From positions 310,001 through 374,000 of the forward strand of contig JAANBB010000003.1 of the NCBI GenBank assembly GCA_014621425.1: a stretch of 64,000 nt of DNA, read 5' to 3'. Source of the stretch: Cylindrodendrum hubeiense. Lineage: Eukaryota; Ascomycota; Sordariomycetes; Hypocreales; Nectriaceae. The translations under genes and the position numbers were made by a program. Positions 23,223 to 34,885 of this stretch are shown here, one piece after another. A model generated the notes under the pieces. The model saw nothing but the letters and a program-made list of their open reading frames with translations. It had not been told where the DNA came from and made no database searches. Each line of letters starts with the position of its first letter. The stretch's first letter is position 1.

Positions 23223-23885
23223 TGACCAGGGCCAGGATTATGGTCCTTACGAGACCCTGCGCTGTAATAATGAACCCTGAAGTGGTGGTCAGATCTAGGC
23301 ATGGCTACGAGTCAATTCTCATAGCTGCTTCATCACTGCTTGACTCATACTTGACGCGAAGATAGATTCGGTTAAAACCAAATTCCGCTTATCTCTTGCC
23401 TCGAGACTCAGCAATGTCTTGCTATTGCATCAGTTTGCTAGTGATTTTGTGCTCAATAGTATCCATCCCGTTCCCATGCTGAGACCCGTTGTACTGGCTG
23501 TGAAGAGCAGCGTCATTTACAATGCGTCGCAAAAGACAGGGGCGTGAGAAGTTCGCTCCGGTTAATAGACAAAATTCAGAGTCGGAATTCGAGATCGCGA
23601 GATAAGAGCCAATGTTTTTCATAATAAACTCAGTCTTGGTATGGGACTACTGCGTGGATTGAGTGGCTACGTAACACATGGTCGGATTCGTGATTCCGGA
23701 ACCGGATCGTTTACAAGGCGGGCTGAAGGACGTTAACAGGACACTAACTCGCGTGGTCAAATATCTCGCTGCAAGCTCGTGGTTGGCGTTAATCAACTAC
23801 TGATTATCACGAGGATCTTGAATAAATAGGGCAAGATTCGGCTAGCTCGTGATAGTTCAATTACACTGGTCATTTATCATTCCAG
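23223..23885. other. Convergent 3' intergenic region
   Basis: 663 bp between convergent stops; no gene or structured element seen. Confidence 0.6.
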
Positions 23886-24496
23886 CTATTCCTTGACCTT
23901 CTCTGCCTTGCCCGTCTTCACATCGTAAATGTAACCCGTGATGGGCACGTCTAGCACGAGAGGGCTTTTCTTGAGAATAGCAATGTCGTCAATGACGCTT
24001 TGCCTCAGATCCTTGAACGGCAAGAATGCAATGTGGTCTGCATCTTCTTTCAACTCGCTTCGGACCTTGGACTTTAGTTCCGTGTCTGAAAAGGTGAGCA
24101 TTCCGCAGTCGGTCTATCCAGCGTAATTGGTCAGTACTGAGCGCCGACATTCGAGATGAAATGGACTGCGTACATGGTGGACAATGACAATCTCGCGTGT
24201 TCCTAGCAATTGCTGCGAAATCACAAGTGACCTCAGTGCATCGATGGTTCGGCCGCCGGCATTGCGGATGACATGTGCATCTCCTTCCTGGAGCCCGAGA
24301 ACCTTGGCTGGGTCAAGTCGTGCATCCATACATGCAACTACGGCGACTTTCCTGCATTTATTTAGATGTGAGGGGTATCAAAGCTGGGGCAAACATACCG
24401 TCCTGGGGGAAGAGGAAGGTGACCCTTGTCAAATGAAGCCGCATACTTGGCATTGGCAGCCTCGAATTCAGGGATGACGGAACGGACGAATGACAT
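23886..24496 (-). CDS. Beta-class carbonic anhydrase, short type
   Basis: Zinc enzyme for reversible CO2 hydration. Three exons (introns 24352-24398 and 24114-24173) give 167 aa, the length of the short beta-CA subclass. Zinc ligands Cys40 (CMDARLD), His92 and Cys95 (HHTDCG) are present, and Asp42-Arg44 forms the usual Asp-Arg dyad. RNAGGR is intact. Both splices rebuild conserved strings ([15 protein letters not shown] and VHH/TDCGML). No mitochondrial presequence is obvious, so it is probably cytosolic. Its closeness to a urea-permease-like gene is suggestive, since urea breakdown releases CO2, but no urea amidolyase or urease lies in the window. Confidence 0.92.
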
Positions 24497-27012
24497 GATT
24501 TCTTTGTTATTAAAATGTGATGATAATATGATCGCTACAAATTTACTGGTTGTGCTTTATTTATTGGTAAAGTACGTTCGCCCGAACTGCACGGCTTATC
24601 TACTACGTAGTATGTCGCATTCCAGTCTCGCCATTATAGGGTTCATGTCGCAATTGCGGGGGTTGGAATCCCACTGTGTTGAACCAGATTCACAAGGTGG
24701 GGGTTGCGTGCTGCGGGATGATCACATTGCCTCGGTTCGCAGATTATCAACTGCTAGTCTATTGGCTGTGCATCTAAGTCCTATCAAATATATTCAAACG
24801 GTGAAAGTCTGGCACGAAACATGTCCTGCCTCTCGACGAACTCCGGTCCATAAACCTGCCGTTTAATCTTTACGAGAACATGATGAAGAACAGAATATTC
24901 CTCGCTAGCTATAAGGATGACAGCAACGGTGACGACGTTGAGTCAATGCAACATGATAGTCTAGATCAGCTTTAAATAAGGGCATATTACAAATCCCAGG
25001 AAGATCAAAAGCGACTGATCCAAACGAGAGAAAGGCATCGATTGATTGTCGCAGGCTACGACGTAATTCACCTGGTGCATGAAGTCTAATATTTTTGAGG
25101 ATTTTATCTCAGCCCTGAATCAGTCAAAATAAAGCATCATCATCTTGCTACAGAGAGCCCTTCTCTTTAAATCAACGAGGTGTATCCAATTCATTTGACA
25201 GGCCTTACAAGTCACTCTTGCAGCAATAGCCACCACCAAACTACAGGTTCGGGCGCATGACGTTAGCATGGGAGCCACGATGGGGGATATCAACCACATC
25301 ATTACTGGAACTTTCACACTCTATGGTCAAACCCGAGTATCATGAGTATTTGGACAGTTCTCAGAGATGTTTCCAGCTCGCTTCGTGCCGAAATTGGTGG
25401 CGTTAGAGTTCGAGGCTATTGATTGTAGGGCACTGCTTTGGCGCTATTCCTTATTCGTCACCGTGGATCACTTCAACAACTGACATTGAATCCACGGAAC
25501 TTGCACATAACGCAGCGAGGTGGCTTTGAATGATAAAGGTGATGCGTGAGAGTCTAGATGTTACTCTTTTTCTTCAAGACAAATACTTTGGAGTTGAATA
25601 TGACGTTTTCTCGTTCAGAAAGCGGCTGCGAAATATTTGACCCAGCTCGGGCTGCTGATTGACAAGGCTTCGCGGGGTCGAATATATGCTGACTAGCAGA
25701 GTAGGGTCATAGAGGCGCGTATGTATTTGGGTATTGGATGAGCAGTGTAACAAAGGTCGCTATGAATACTGTCTTGTTGTTGGATAGATGTGTGGTGTTA
25801 GGTAGATGTGGCATGGTGGAAGAGATTGGCACAAGAGCTGTACGAGCTCCTTGGGGGCGTATAAGGTTTGGCCAGCTCTCTCTTACCCGTGGAATCGTGT
25901 TTTACCTAGGATTTCTATTGTCAACCATTTGGTTGGTTATTGTGTGGTTGTGATCCCAATACCCAGATTCTACAAGACGAAACCACTACCCTATAGCTAC
26001 TTTTGCGTCGGTGGGTGTGGTTATTTTGGTCTAGTATGCAGTCGGGCCTATTCAGTATCTCCGCTAAAAAGATTGATTCATGACTGTGCGAATGGGTTTG
26101 TCCGGAAAGTGAACAGTATTGTCACTATTTGAGTCGGGTCTGAATACAGCGTGTCAAATTCAAGCGGGTGTCAGTGCAATTGAAGCTTTTGCGGTATGAT
26201 CTAGACTCATTGCCACGTCATTACCGATTCGTATCGCAACTCGATTACGGTGTTACTAGGTGTTACACCTAATGATGAGGGGTGAATCAGATGGAGAATA
26301 ATGTGGCTGATTGAGGGCCGCAAGGACCGTAGTAACGGAGGAAAATAGAGGTGCCAAAAATAATCCGCTGGAACCTGCATGCATATAAATACCTCCAAAA
26401 CTGAATTTCCGTGAATAGGAAAAAGAAAATAACGCACGAAAGATCCTGCTGCTGACAGCGATGACTTCCGATGAAGACAGCGTCCTCAGCTCGGAGCGAT
26501 GCCTCCGTCCACCAACGGGGACTGCTACTGATAGCAGATACCGGCTAGATCTGACAATAGGCAGTCCAGACCCGACCTAGTGGGATGCTGATGATGGATC
26601 GGCCCAGAGGAGCGGGGATCCCGAGGGTATTGACAGGGGAATTGAGGCTTGATTGCACTCTACCCCTATTGTATTAAGGCTTGTGGTGGTCTCGACCCAA
26701 ACCAAAAGCCTAATGTGATGCCTTAAAGTAGCCTTGTGCCTGGGTGGCGCCCTACTTTGCAAATTTTCCCAATAGTGCTGGGCCGATCTTCAAGACTAAC
26801 GATTTAAACGCCACCAACTGCAGCCACAAACCCGGTGTTACGAGGTGATTAATCCGCTTTTAGTTTAAGAGAAGCTTGATCACGATGTCTCCACTGAAGG
26901 TGACAATTACCCCTGAAAGCTATTTATCGGATAAAATATAACGTGCTGCTCAACCGGCCCACATCTTCCATCGTCATCCCAAACCCGCTCTTTCGCACCT
27001 TCACGGACCAAG
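24497..27012. other. Gene-poor stretch, 2.5 kb
   Basis: No coding region recognised on either strand. Frames such as 24426-24866 and 25738-25953 have no family features. No tRNA, terminal repeat or array was found. The last few hundred bases are the promoter of the gene at 27013. Confidence 0.5.
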
Positions 27013-28437
27013 ATGGGAGTTCTTCTACAGTCGGCCAATGGCCAAAAGGCCCTGCGAATAACAGTCATTATCTCTTGTTTATTCGGGTTGGTCTACTTTT
27101 TGGCCAAGAGCGAAGTTTCTCCTCGCATTTCATTAAACACACCATGGGAGGTCGCCGAGGCTGCGGGGTTCACGACTGGCTCGACAAACAAGACGAGTAC
27201 CAAACCCGAGGGTGTCGTTGTTAGCGGATTGATCTTTTATGGCCGCAAGAGCAGAGTTTCGTCTTTGAGATGCTATCTCGAGGTTAGTCCCGACGCAAGA
27301 GCACACCCAAGGTCATGTTTAGTAACAGAGTCTTTTGCAGCGCAACATGGTTGACAATGGAGGCTGGCTCGACGAAATCCTATGGATTGTTAACACCTCG
27401 GAACAAGAGGACCTCCGTTACCTCGACGAAATAATCGCTAGCAACCCGATGAGACACAAGAAGGTTAATCCCGAAAAGCACCTGTCGACCTACTCGTTTT
27501 TTATGGCTTGGCGACATCTGGAGCGTGGCAAGTACTACGTAAAGATCGACGATGATATTGTAAGTTTGTGCATCTTTGTGAAGGAGACAATCCTTCTCTC
27601 TTGCTATCAGCATGCGAGCGGATGCTGACTGGTGTGTTAATAGCTCTGGATCGACGACGATGCTATCCCAAATCTCGTTCAACAAAAGATCGACCGCCCG
27701 AACGACTTGGTTGTCTCTGGCAACATTATCAATAACCCTCCCTTGGGCTTCATGCACTACCGCATGGGTGCCCTACACCCATACTTCCCCGAGCCCAATG
27801 AACCGAGCTATGTCACCAATGGTACTGAGTACTGGAAGCCTTCGCATCATGGTTACTGGGATGGCCCGAACGACTTTACCTGGGACCTCGAGGCCGAACC
27901 TCCAAAATATCAGAACCACAGATGGCTGAGAGTGCGAGACGACAATATGATCTACCAAACTCCCGTTGCTAGGCTCGTGTACGAGGTCTGGGGAGACAGT
28001 TATAAGAAATGGGCAATCGGTGCCCAGATGCACTATTCCTTGCTTGAGAATATCGAGCAAGATACGCTGGATCTGTACAAGTTCGAAAAGCCATGGACTA
28101 TGTATGAGGATCGCATCAGGATCAACTTCATGTGCGTGAATGGAGACGATATCGTGGATACCGATCCCTCCAACTGGCCCGAGGGCCAGGGTGACGAGGA
28201 CATGCTCGTTCTCAAGCTTCCCCACGATCTGCGTCGTCGTAAGTCAAGCCTCAAAGAAGAATGTTTCGTCTTGATTAACTAACCCTTCTTTTACTAGCTG
28301 TAACGATCGCAGGAAATGCCTTGGCTGCCCACTTCCAATATTCGGATCAAAACGGCCTGGGAGAGACAGATCTGTTGAAGAGGTATCGCGCCCTCGCGCA
28401 AGATAGATACTGTCTGAGTAGTACTGCGAGACGATAG
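27013..28437 (+). CDS. Type II membrane glycosyltransferase-like protein
   Basis: Probably a Golgi-type glycosyltransferase of a conserved ascomycete family that I cannot name. Four exons (introns 27283-27340, 27560-27643 and 28239-28297) give 407 aa. One membrane segment near residues 16-34 (ITVIISCLFGLVYFL) follows a short basic N-terminus, giving type II topology. A nucleotide-sugar-type fold is suggested by GLIFYGRKSRVSSLRCYLE, the EILWIVNTSEQEDLRYLDEI segment and two acidic motifs, KIDDDI and WIDDDAIPNL, separated only by intron 2. Such DxD-like motifs bind metal and sugar nucleotide in GT-A enzymes. The C-terminal half is rich in aromatic residues (FMHYRMGALHPYFPEP). Donor and acceptor sugars are unknown. 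Confidence 0.7.
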
Positions 28438-28715
28438 TATTGCATTTCTTTTAATGATTTAAAGATTCCTTTTTGTATTACTATCCAGCAGATTGCTTTC
28501 AATATAAATACTCATAATAAATATAATAAATATCACAGATGCTACGTATTGAAGCGGGCGAGTGTTTGGCAACTCGTATGAGTCACTTTCACACTCCAAT
28601 CTTGATACAAGTTTCAAATTTCTCTCCCAAGATAAACTACTCTAACACAGTATACTAAAGCAATGGGCTTAGCCCTGACAAAAGGCCAAACCCGCCAATC
28701 AACATCCGCTGCACG

Positions 28716-30238
28716 CTACAAGGCGGATTGAAAGGAATTATCAGACCTCGCACTTTTGTTATCATGATCCCCCATTGGAACTAATTGAATCTCATCAGTT
28801 TCGGTATGCACCAAAGTTGGGTTTTTGAAATTGGTTCCCTGCGAGCCATCCCGACTGAAGGCGGTCTCTGTATTCGAACCCCCGATCGTTTCGAATTGCC
28901 TGGTTCCATTCCTCGTTCTTGGAGTGCCCCTGTCGTAACTAACTTGATACCTTTGGCCAGTGCTTTGTAGACTAGGGAATAGTTGGAGGACAAATAGTCG
29001 GAAAGATGGCAAACAGTTGCAAATAATTCCAACATGTATCTCGATTGTTGACCATAGGGCCGCACCAAGATATTCCCAAGTTGGATTTGTCGCCTGAGCA
29101 CCGAACTTGACTAAAGAGTGAAGACGGAGGATACTCATGACAGTTACGCTAATATGTTATCAGTGCTTGTTTCCATCGGATATGTGGGAAGAGGGTTGAG
29201 ATACAAGGTGCCAACACAAAACATGCCCCCAACAGCAATCTTTTTCTTCCAACTCAAATGAAGTGAATGGATCTGAGCCATTGGAATTGCGATAATCCAC
29301 ATATCAAGTGCAATACTGATTGCAGCATTAGACCACGCAATGGCATTGATACTCAAACATAGCCCCTGATGTTCTCCATCCCATTGCTGCCAAGAGTAGC
29401 TGAGTGGCTTGCATTGAAGAGTTGTAAGAATGATAAAAACGATGCCCAATAAAGAGTTGATGATGATAGTAGCCCAAAGTGCTCGGCGCACAAGAGGCGA
29501 CGGAAAGATGCGTAGATAAAAGAATAGCATCGCATTCTTTAGGAGGGCGATTTCAGCAAAATAGATGACTTCCATAATCAAAAAGAATTTACCAAAATCA
29601 TATATCTGGGCAAACTTTAAAGTCCAGATGTCACGACCCATTCCATTTGGTGCAAGGCCGTGAATAGCGAGGGCTGTTATCGGGATACTAACAATCGCAC
29701 ACATGAAAGTAAACCAATCATCCGGTCCTATGTCTAACCGGGAATAGAGTTTCAATGCGAATCTCTGAGTGATAAATAAACCGGAGATGACTGCAAGTAC
29801 ACCACTGACAACTGCGTAGTTGACAGAATGATGGCGGATGGATGCCCCGCAGTAGGTCATGGTTGCATTCTTGGCAGCTATGGGGATATCATCAGCGTCA
29901 AAATAACAATCGATCCCAAGAAACATACTGAGAGATTCCTTGACAGTGCAATTCTCTGCAACGCAAGCAGAGAGGTCCACTTGTAGTGATTCATTAGTAC
30001 AAATGCAGGTTTGGTTGGCAGCTGAACAAATCGAGTTGCCAGTTGAAGTTATCAAACACTCGAGCTGGACGGAACGTGTCAGTTTGAGCGACATTATGAT
30101 GTAAAAGTGACAGAAAGCCCAACGTACGGCACAATCTGGTAGCGCGTCGAGTGCCGAGGTTGATAAAGTCTTGCCGAGGGTCCCGGGAATTGCTAGCATG
30201 GCGACGAGGATGGCCCATGGGGCTCGTGGATGCCACAT
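28716..30238 (-). CDS. CFEM-domain PTH11-type receptor
   Basis: Candidate plasma-membrane receptor with an extracellular CFEM domain, the architecture of Magnaporthe Pth11, which senses surface cues. Three exons (introns 30065-30127 and 29149-29204) give 467 aa. The signal peptide covers about residues 1-22. The CFEM region follows (LPDCALECLI, then SICSAANQTCICTNESL and CVAENC). A 7TM rhodopsin-type domain runs from about residue 115 to 390 (RLDIGPDDWFTF, FFYLRIFPSPLVRRALW, LQCKPLSYSW, MFCVGTFVTVMSILRL). The tail is hydrophilic. Intron 1 is 63 nt and has no stop in frame, so an unspliced form would add 21 residues inside the CFEM domain. Confidence 0.9.
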
Positions 30239-31545
30239 GTTGATAGATACAGAGAATGACGGCTGGGGACGTCAAGCAATATGCACTGATCATGCCATGA
30301 AGGTTGAGATTTTCAGAGAAACATGCGATCGTCCGTCCCAGAAAATGGTAGTGGGGCTGATTATGTACGTTGATCGCGTTCCCCGGATTCTGGTTTCGTT
30401 AGCGGCAAAATGCAATCTCAAGAATCCAAATACAGTAAACCCGAGGATACTGCCTCGGCTTAATAGTACAGGAATATCCAGCCTTGTCAGCACTATTTCA
30501 GCCAATACGCTTTGACCCGTTGGGAGGCGTTGTAGATTCCCCGCCTTCTTGTCTCGCATTCGGCATCTTCACCGAGCTTGAATCAGACAAGTTACAAAAC
30601 ATAGATGTCTACTTCCTGTTACGGAGTGGCAACATGCAGGGTGATACAGAAGCAGGTTGTGGCTGACTCTTGAATCACGGCCCAACACCCACTTCAAGTT
30701 TGGCCAAGCCTCTCAGATGGCACACGGGGGCTCGGTTACAGTAGCAAGGCTTGGTTGATCGACGCCCCTTTCGATAGTCGGACATGGCAATACTGTACAG
30801 ATCACGAAACGTGGGGTAGATGAAACTCAAGCTGAGGCTACCGCATTGCCACTCTCAAACTAGGGTTGAGGAGGTTAGACGACCAGAGATGACCAACAGA
30901 ATATGTCACAATGGGCAATTATCCCCCTTTGCCCTTTCAATTAGCCTCTTTCATTGTTTGTGTCTCGTAATGTCCATCATTGGTGGCTCTTCACACTTAA
31001 CCCCTTGGCTTCACACCTCTTTAATCTACGAGTTTGGGAGTAGCGGAGAAAAGGCTCAAATGAGATTTCACACGCAGCAATAATTTGCCCCGTACATGCA
31101 GGCCCCTTATCGTAGTAATCATTGGTCATCATAGTATGATCGAGCTGGCATAATCTCGGTCCTACTCCGCTAACTACGGAACGAATCCCCCTCTAAAGTT
31201 CCTTGATTGAGGTTTTACGCTGATGTTACACCGACTGAAAATGGCGTCCGCAATAACTGGTATCTAGATCTGGATCCAGGCGCGCACGACCACTGATCGG
31301 GAAGTGGAACCTATGAAAATCCGGGTGATTAGCAGGGGCAAAGAAAATTTGGTCACCCAACGCGTGGCCGATATTACATCCCCTGTCTCTCCAGACACGC
31401 TTCCTCGAGACGCCCTCTTTCGTGGCTCTGCTTGTGGGCCTTCCAAAGACTCATCGTGAAATGTCACGGCACATCTTGTAGCGCCTTTCCAATTTGGGTT
31501 CCTGCCCGTCTCAGCAGTCATATAGTCCCTATTGAAGTACCCAGA
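30239..31545. other. Intergenic region
   Basis: Contains the promoter of the CFEM receptor and the upstream region of the orphan gene at 31546. No further gene seen; frames at 30171-30515 and 30820-31083 look like chance. Confidence 0.5.
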
Positions 31546-32593
31546 ATGCTCAGTTCAGCACCCCTGGCTTCTCACACACCCCGTCTTCTGGACCGCGCAG
31601 CACCTCGCCTGGTGAAGTGTCATTTCCAATCAGCCGATGGCGATGGCGCCGAGGGGAGCTTAAATCATGCGGGAATCGAGACAGGACTGCATGATGCCCG
31701 TGAGTATGAACAAGTGTCTGCGCAAATGGCCGAAATCTTCGCAACAAGCCTCGCGCTGAGGCACAAGACCTGCTCCTTCGTGAGCCTACTCGAGTATAAT
31801 GGCAGTGCCCTCGAAAAGGCTAGGTAAGACGTCGCCGTGAGGCCTGCGCAAACGCACTACTGATCCACTTATTTAGTAGAGATCCGCCGGTTTTCGTCTT
31901 TGCGAAACGCCCAATAGACCAGTCAGGATGCACCGTATTCCACATCGCCAAGCATTGCATCGGGGAACAACACCAAGGTGGATAGGCTACTTCCACTACG
32001 AAAGTATTGTGTCGAAACGACACCAGAAGCTGACGCCTTGCCCACATCCTTGTAAAGGGTGCAACAGTCCTGTCCGATGTCTGTGCCAACGGAAACTGTC
32101 CAAGGTCACTCCCCAGACGTGGTCTCAAGACCCCTACCTGGTGTGTATCTTGCTGTCCATGGCTCAGTCTCTGGCACGCAAGTCTCACTCGGCACAGCCT
32201 GGTGTTTACGTGGTACCTTCTTCCGTTTGGCGTCTTCTGAACTCTGCTCTTCTGAACTCTGCTCACCTGTCTAAGACGCGTCTCCTCGTGACGACCAAGT
32301 CAGATTCGGCGTTTGTTCACCTTTTCGAGGCTGAAATCACGTCTGAGCTGCTGGATATACTCGACGACCCGGCCTTGAGCATGACTCACGTCTCCTGGCC
32401 AATCATTCGACATTCAAAACTTCCTTTCCAGCCATACTCGACCTTGCAGGGGCGACTCATGGCTCGTCTCGTGGGGGCCCAGGAGTCTTTGCGCATGGAG
32501 CCTACCAATTTTGATGGCACGAAGGTCATCTCTAATAAGCGGAAGCTTGCAGAAGAGAATGACTTTGCTCGGAGAGTAAGGCTGAAGGGGTAG
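31546..32593 (+). CDS. Conserved ascomycete orphan protein
   Basis: I know no function. Three exons (introns 31824-31876 and 31978-32057) give 304 aa. The joined protein is coherent: LLEYNGSALEKAS/RDPPVFVFAK, then GEQHQ/GCNSPVRCLC and QTWSQDPYLVCILLSMAQ, LLVTTKSDSAFVHLFEAEI, WPIIRHSKLPFQPY. These last blocks recall a family of unnamed proteins common in Fusarium-like fungi (from memory, unverified). No signal peptide, membrane helix or catalytic signature is seen; the C-terminus is basic. A 15-bp perfect tandem duplication (32235-32264) adds LLNSA twice in frame. An upstream in-frame start at 31432 would add 38 residues. Confidence 0.6.
32235..32264 (+). repeat. 15-bp perfect in-frame tandem duplication
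   Basis: TTCTGAACTCTGCTC occurs twice without mismatch inside the orphan gene, duplicating five codons. Perfect identity suggests a recent slippage event. Confidence 0.85.
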
Positions 32594-33062
32594 ATCACGA
32601 AGTGTAGCTGTATTATTACAAGTAGTGGAAAAAGGTATTACAAGTAGAAGTTATTAAATGGAATATAGATAACTATTGTTAAAAGAAGCATTAAATAACA
32701 GATTATTTTCTCCTGCCTAACTAACCTATTAATCTAACGGGAGTTATTGCCGGCAGCTGAGGTTATTACTGTTGAAAGTGACCGTTATGCCAAAAACATA
32801 GCGCGTGCTACTCTAGTTCATAGCACACATCGATTCAGAGCATATCCCTTCAATTCAACAATTACGGGCATTGCGTGGGAAAGGTACTCTATACTTCTGG
32901 AAGCAAAATGTACATTGTCAAGCGTGTGGGGCATGTACCTGTCATAACTCACCGAGCTTTCATTGCAACCGTGCCCGTGCAGGATCACCAACCGAGCTGA
33001 ACTTCCTCCACCTCTAAAACCACTACCCATCCAATTCATTCACCAAACACAACACCGCCATC

Positions 33063-33761
33063 ATGGCCCGTAGATGCTACCCAAGGCGCATCGTCGAAAA
33101 GACGCCGTCCCGCAATGGTAAGCCAAGTTTTACTGCCTGGACTCTGACCGACAAGAAACCCGACACCCAAACACCACCCGACGAGACCAACCGCCCCAAG
33201 TTCTCGCTTCAAATCTACGACACCACGGCCGCGGCCGACGACGCAGAGCACGTCAGCGCCTTGGCCAAGGAAATCTTTGAGACCACCGGAGACCGCCACA
33301 AAATGGGCAGGGAATCGCCCGACCGCGTCGAAGTCCACGGCCTCCCTCTGCCCGAGGACACGCCTGACGCCGGTCGCATCCAGAAGTGCCTCCAGCATTA
33401 CGAGGACGAGGTCAAGGCTCGCCACGAGGCCAGGAGCGACTTTCTGATGCACCCGACCTTTGACCGATTCCATTGGTGGCGCAGAATCATCGTCATCACC
33501 CGATCGGAGCCTGTTTGGGAAGCCTACGAGGTGCGCTTCGACAAGCAGCCGCGTCCCGAGACGCCCCGTGATGGACATGACGAAGAGGACACGTTTGACC
33601 CTCCGGACTGGCAGGCCCGGCCTTTTGCTCGTGAGGAGCTGACAGACAAACTCGCAAATATGAGGGGGCACAGCGAACGGTTCACACACTACGTCACCGA
33701 TGGCCGGCTGAATGAGCTATGGAATTGGGATATTGTCGAGTGGGGGAGCTATAGGAAATAA
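33063..33761 (+). CDS. Hypothetical protein, 232 aa
   Basis: Unrecognised single-exon gene. The context is good for a start: an A/C-rich leader, then ATCATGGCC. The product is hydrophilic and highly charged, with a basic N-terminus, a region of acidic and basic residues around positions 60-130 suggestive of helices, an aromatic patch FDRFHWWRRIIVITR near residue 140 and a Pro/Asp-rich segment after it. No signal peptide or membrane helix. The opposite strand is also open across most of this stretch, but its translation is less protein-like. A DNA- or protein-binding role would be guesswork. Confidence 0.55.
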   Translation: MARRCYPRRIVEKTPSRNGKPSFTAWTLTDKKPDTQTPPDETNRPKFSLQIYDTTAAADDAEHVSALAKEIFETTGDRHKMGRESPDRVEVHGLPLPEDTPDAGRIQKCLQHYEDEVKARHEARSDFLMHPTFDRFHWWRRIIVITRSEPVWEAYEVRFDKQPRPETPRDGHDEEDTFDPPDWQARPFAREELTDKLANMRGHSERFTHYVTDGRLNELWNWDIVEWGSYRK

Positions 33762-33872
33762 CATGGTGAGATGAGGCCAGGATAAATGAGAAGCTGAAAT
33801 CTTGAAACTTATACAGAAATCTATCTGCACACCTGCACCCTCCATCATACTCCCATCTTGGCGTTTGCTGGC

Positions 33873-34885
33873 TCAAGGCGCCGACGGGAAGCCAATATCC
33901 CTCTGGGCGCCGGAGCCATCCAGGGTATACTCAGGATAACCCCATGCTCCGTAGACGGAGGCGCCGTTGGGCACGTCGGGTCTTGGGAACGTCAAGGCGT
34001 CGACCGTGGCCCAGCCGTCATCCCCAAACGCAGCCGCGAACCAGCGCCGGTTCGCGGCCGAGAGCAGGTTCTGCTCGGCGGCGTTAAACTGGTGGTTGGT
34101 CTCCAGCTCCGTCTGCGCCTCGGTCGAGTGCGTCGACGCCCTGGCCTCCATCTCCTCGAGCGGCAGGTCGATCCAATAGGTGTAGAGGGATCGGAGGGAG
34201 GGGTCGGCGCCATCCATTCGCGTGGGCTCTCCGGCCTTGTTATTGGCATCGCCCCAAGTATACGCCTGGTCGAATTCGTAAAGGACTAGGTCGAACCAGT
34301 TTGACACTCTCATCTACTTGTTCCAAATGGGTTCTAAGCTCTTTGAAGAGTCGCCCTCCTACGCGAGATAATGGAATGTAGCAGCCGCCTGGTTACAAAT
34401 TAGTTCGTACCGAATATGCAGCCGGAAGAACACTTACACTGGCAACACAATGCTTGTTCGTGACGAGCTGGTTCTGGCACGGATAGTCCACTCCACACGG
34501 GCGGTTCTGCCCAAACCACACGCACTTCTTCAAGTTGGCCTCGCCCTGGAGAACGGCCAGGTTGACCACTGTCCTAGCCTTGGTCAAGCCCTTGCCTCTG
34601 GTGTTGAAGCCGTCGACTCTCCCGAACCCATTGAACATGACCTCGTCGAGGGTATCGCCACTGGCAGGAGTTCCCAGCCCGCCGGGGCCACGGCCCGGCT
34701 TCACCAGGGGGAAGGCATTGCCGCCGTCGGCATCGAGCAGCGTGTCCATGACCCACGATGCGGTGGGCATGTTGGTCGAACCGATTGTTTGGCCGGCGTT
34801 GGAGCCCTGCCATCTTGAGGGGTTCTTGGGGTGCGTGGAGAACTTGTTAGAAAACAATCTCGATACCGCATCCCCGTGTCGAGTC
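33873..34885 (-). CDS. 5'-truncated or incompletely found gene, unknown family
   Basis: Two exons joined by intron 34314-34437 (donor GTAAGT). The join VTNKHCVAS/MRVSNWFDLVLYEFD restores frame, and the frame ends at a stop at 33873. The upper exon seems to begin at an acceptor (GACGCAG) at 34885, preceded by stops in all useful frames, and no upstream exon or start was found up to the SDR gene. The visible ~295 residues contain WQGSNAGQTIGSTNMPTASW, EVMFNGFGRVDGFNTRGKGL, CGVDYPC, ANRRWFAAAFGDDGWATVD and a final GYPEYTLDGSGAQRDIGFP. It looks like a C-terminal part of a larger, perhaps secreted, fungal protein. I do not recognise the family. Confidence 0.5.

Noticed and set aside
31820..32266. 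148-codon minus-strand frame over the orphan gene
   Set aside because: Overlaps introns and exons of a coherent spliced plus-strand gene; its translation is low-complexity and unlike any family.
33036..33689. Long minus-strand open frame (217 codons) opposite the hypothetical gene at 33063
   Set aside because: The plus-strand frame has a better start context and a more natural, charged composition; the minus frame mirrors it and shows no family feature.
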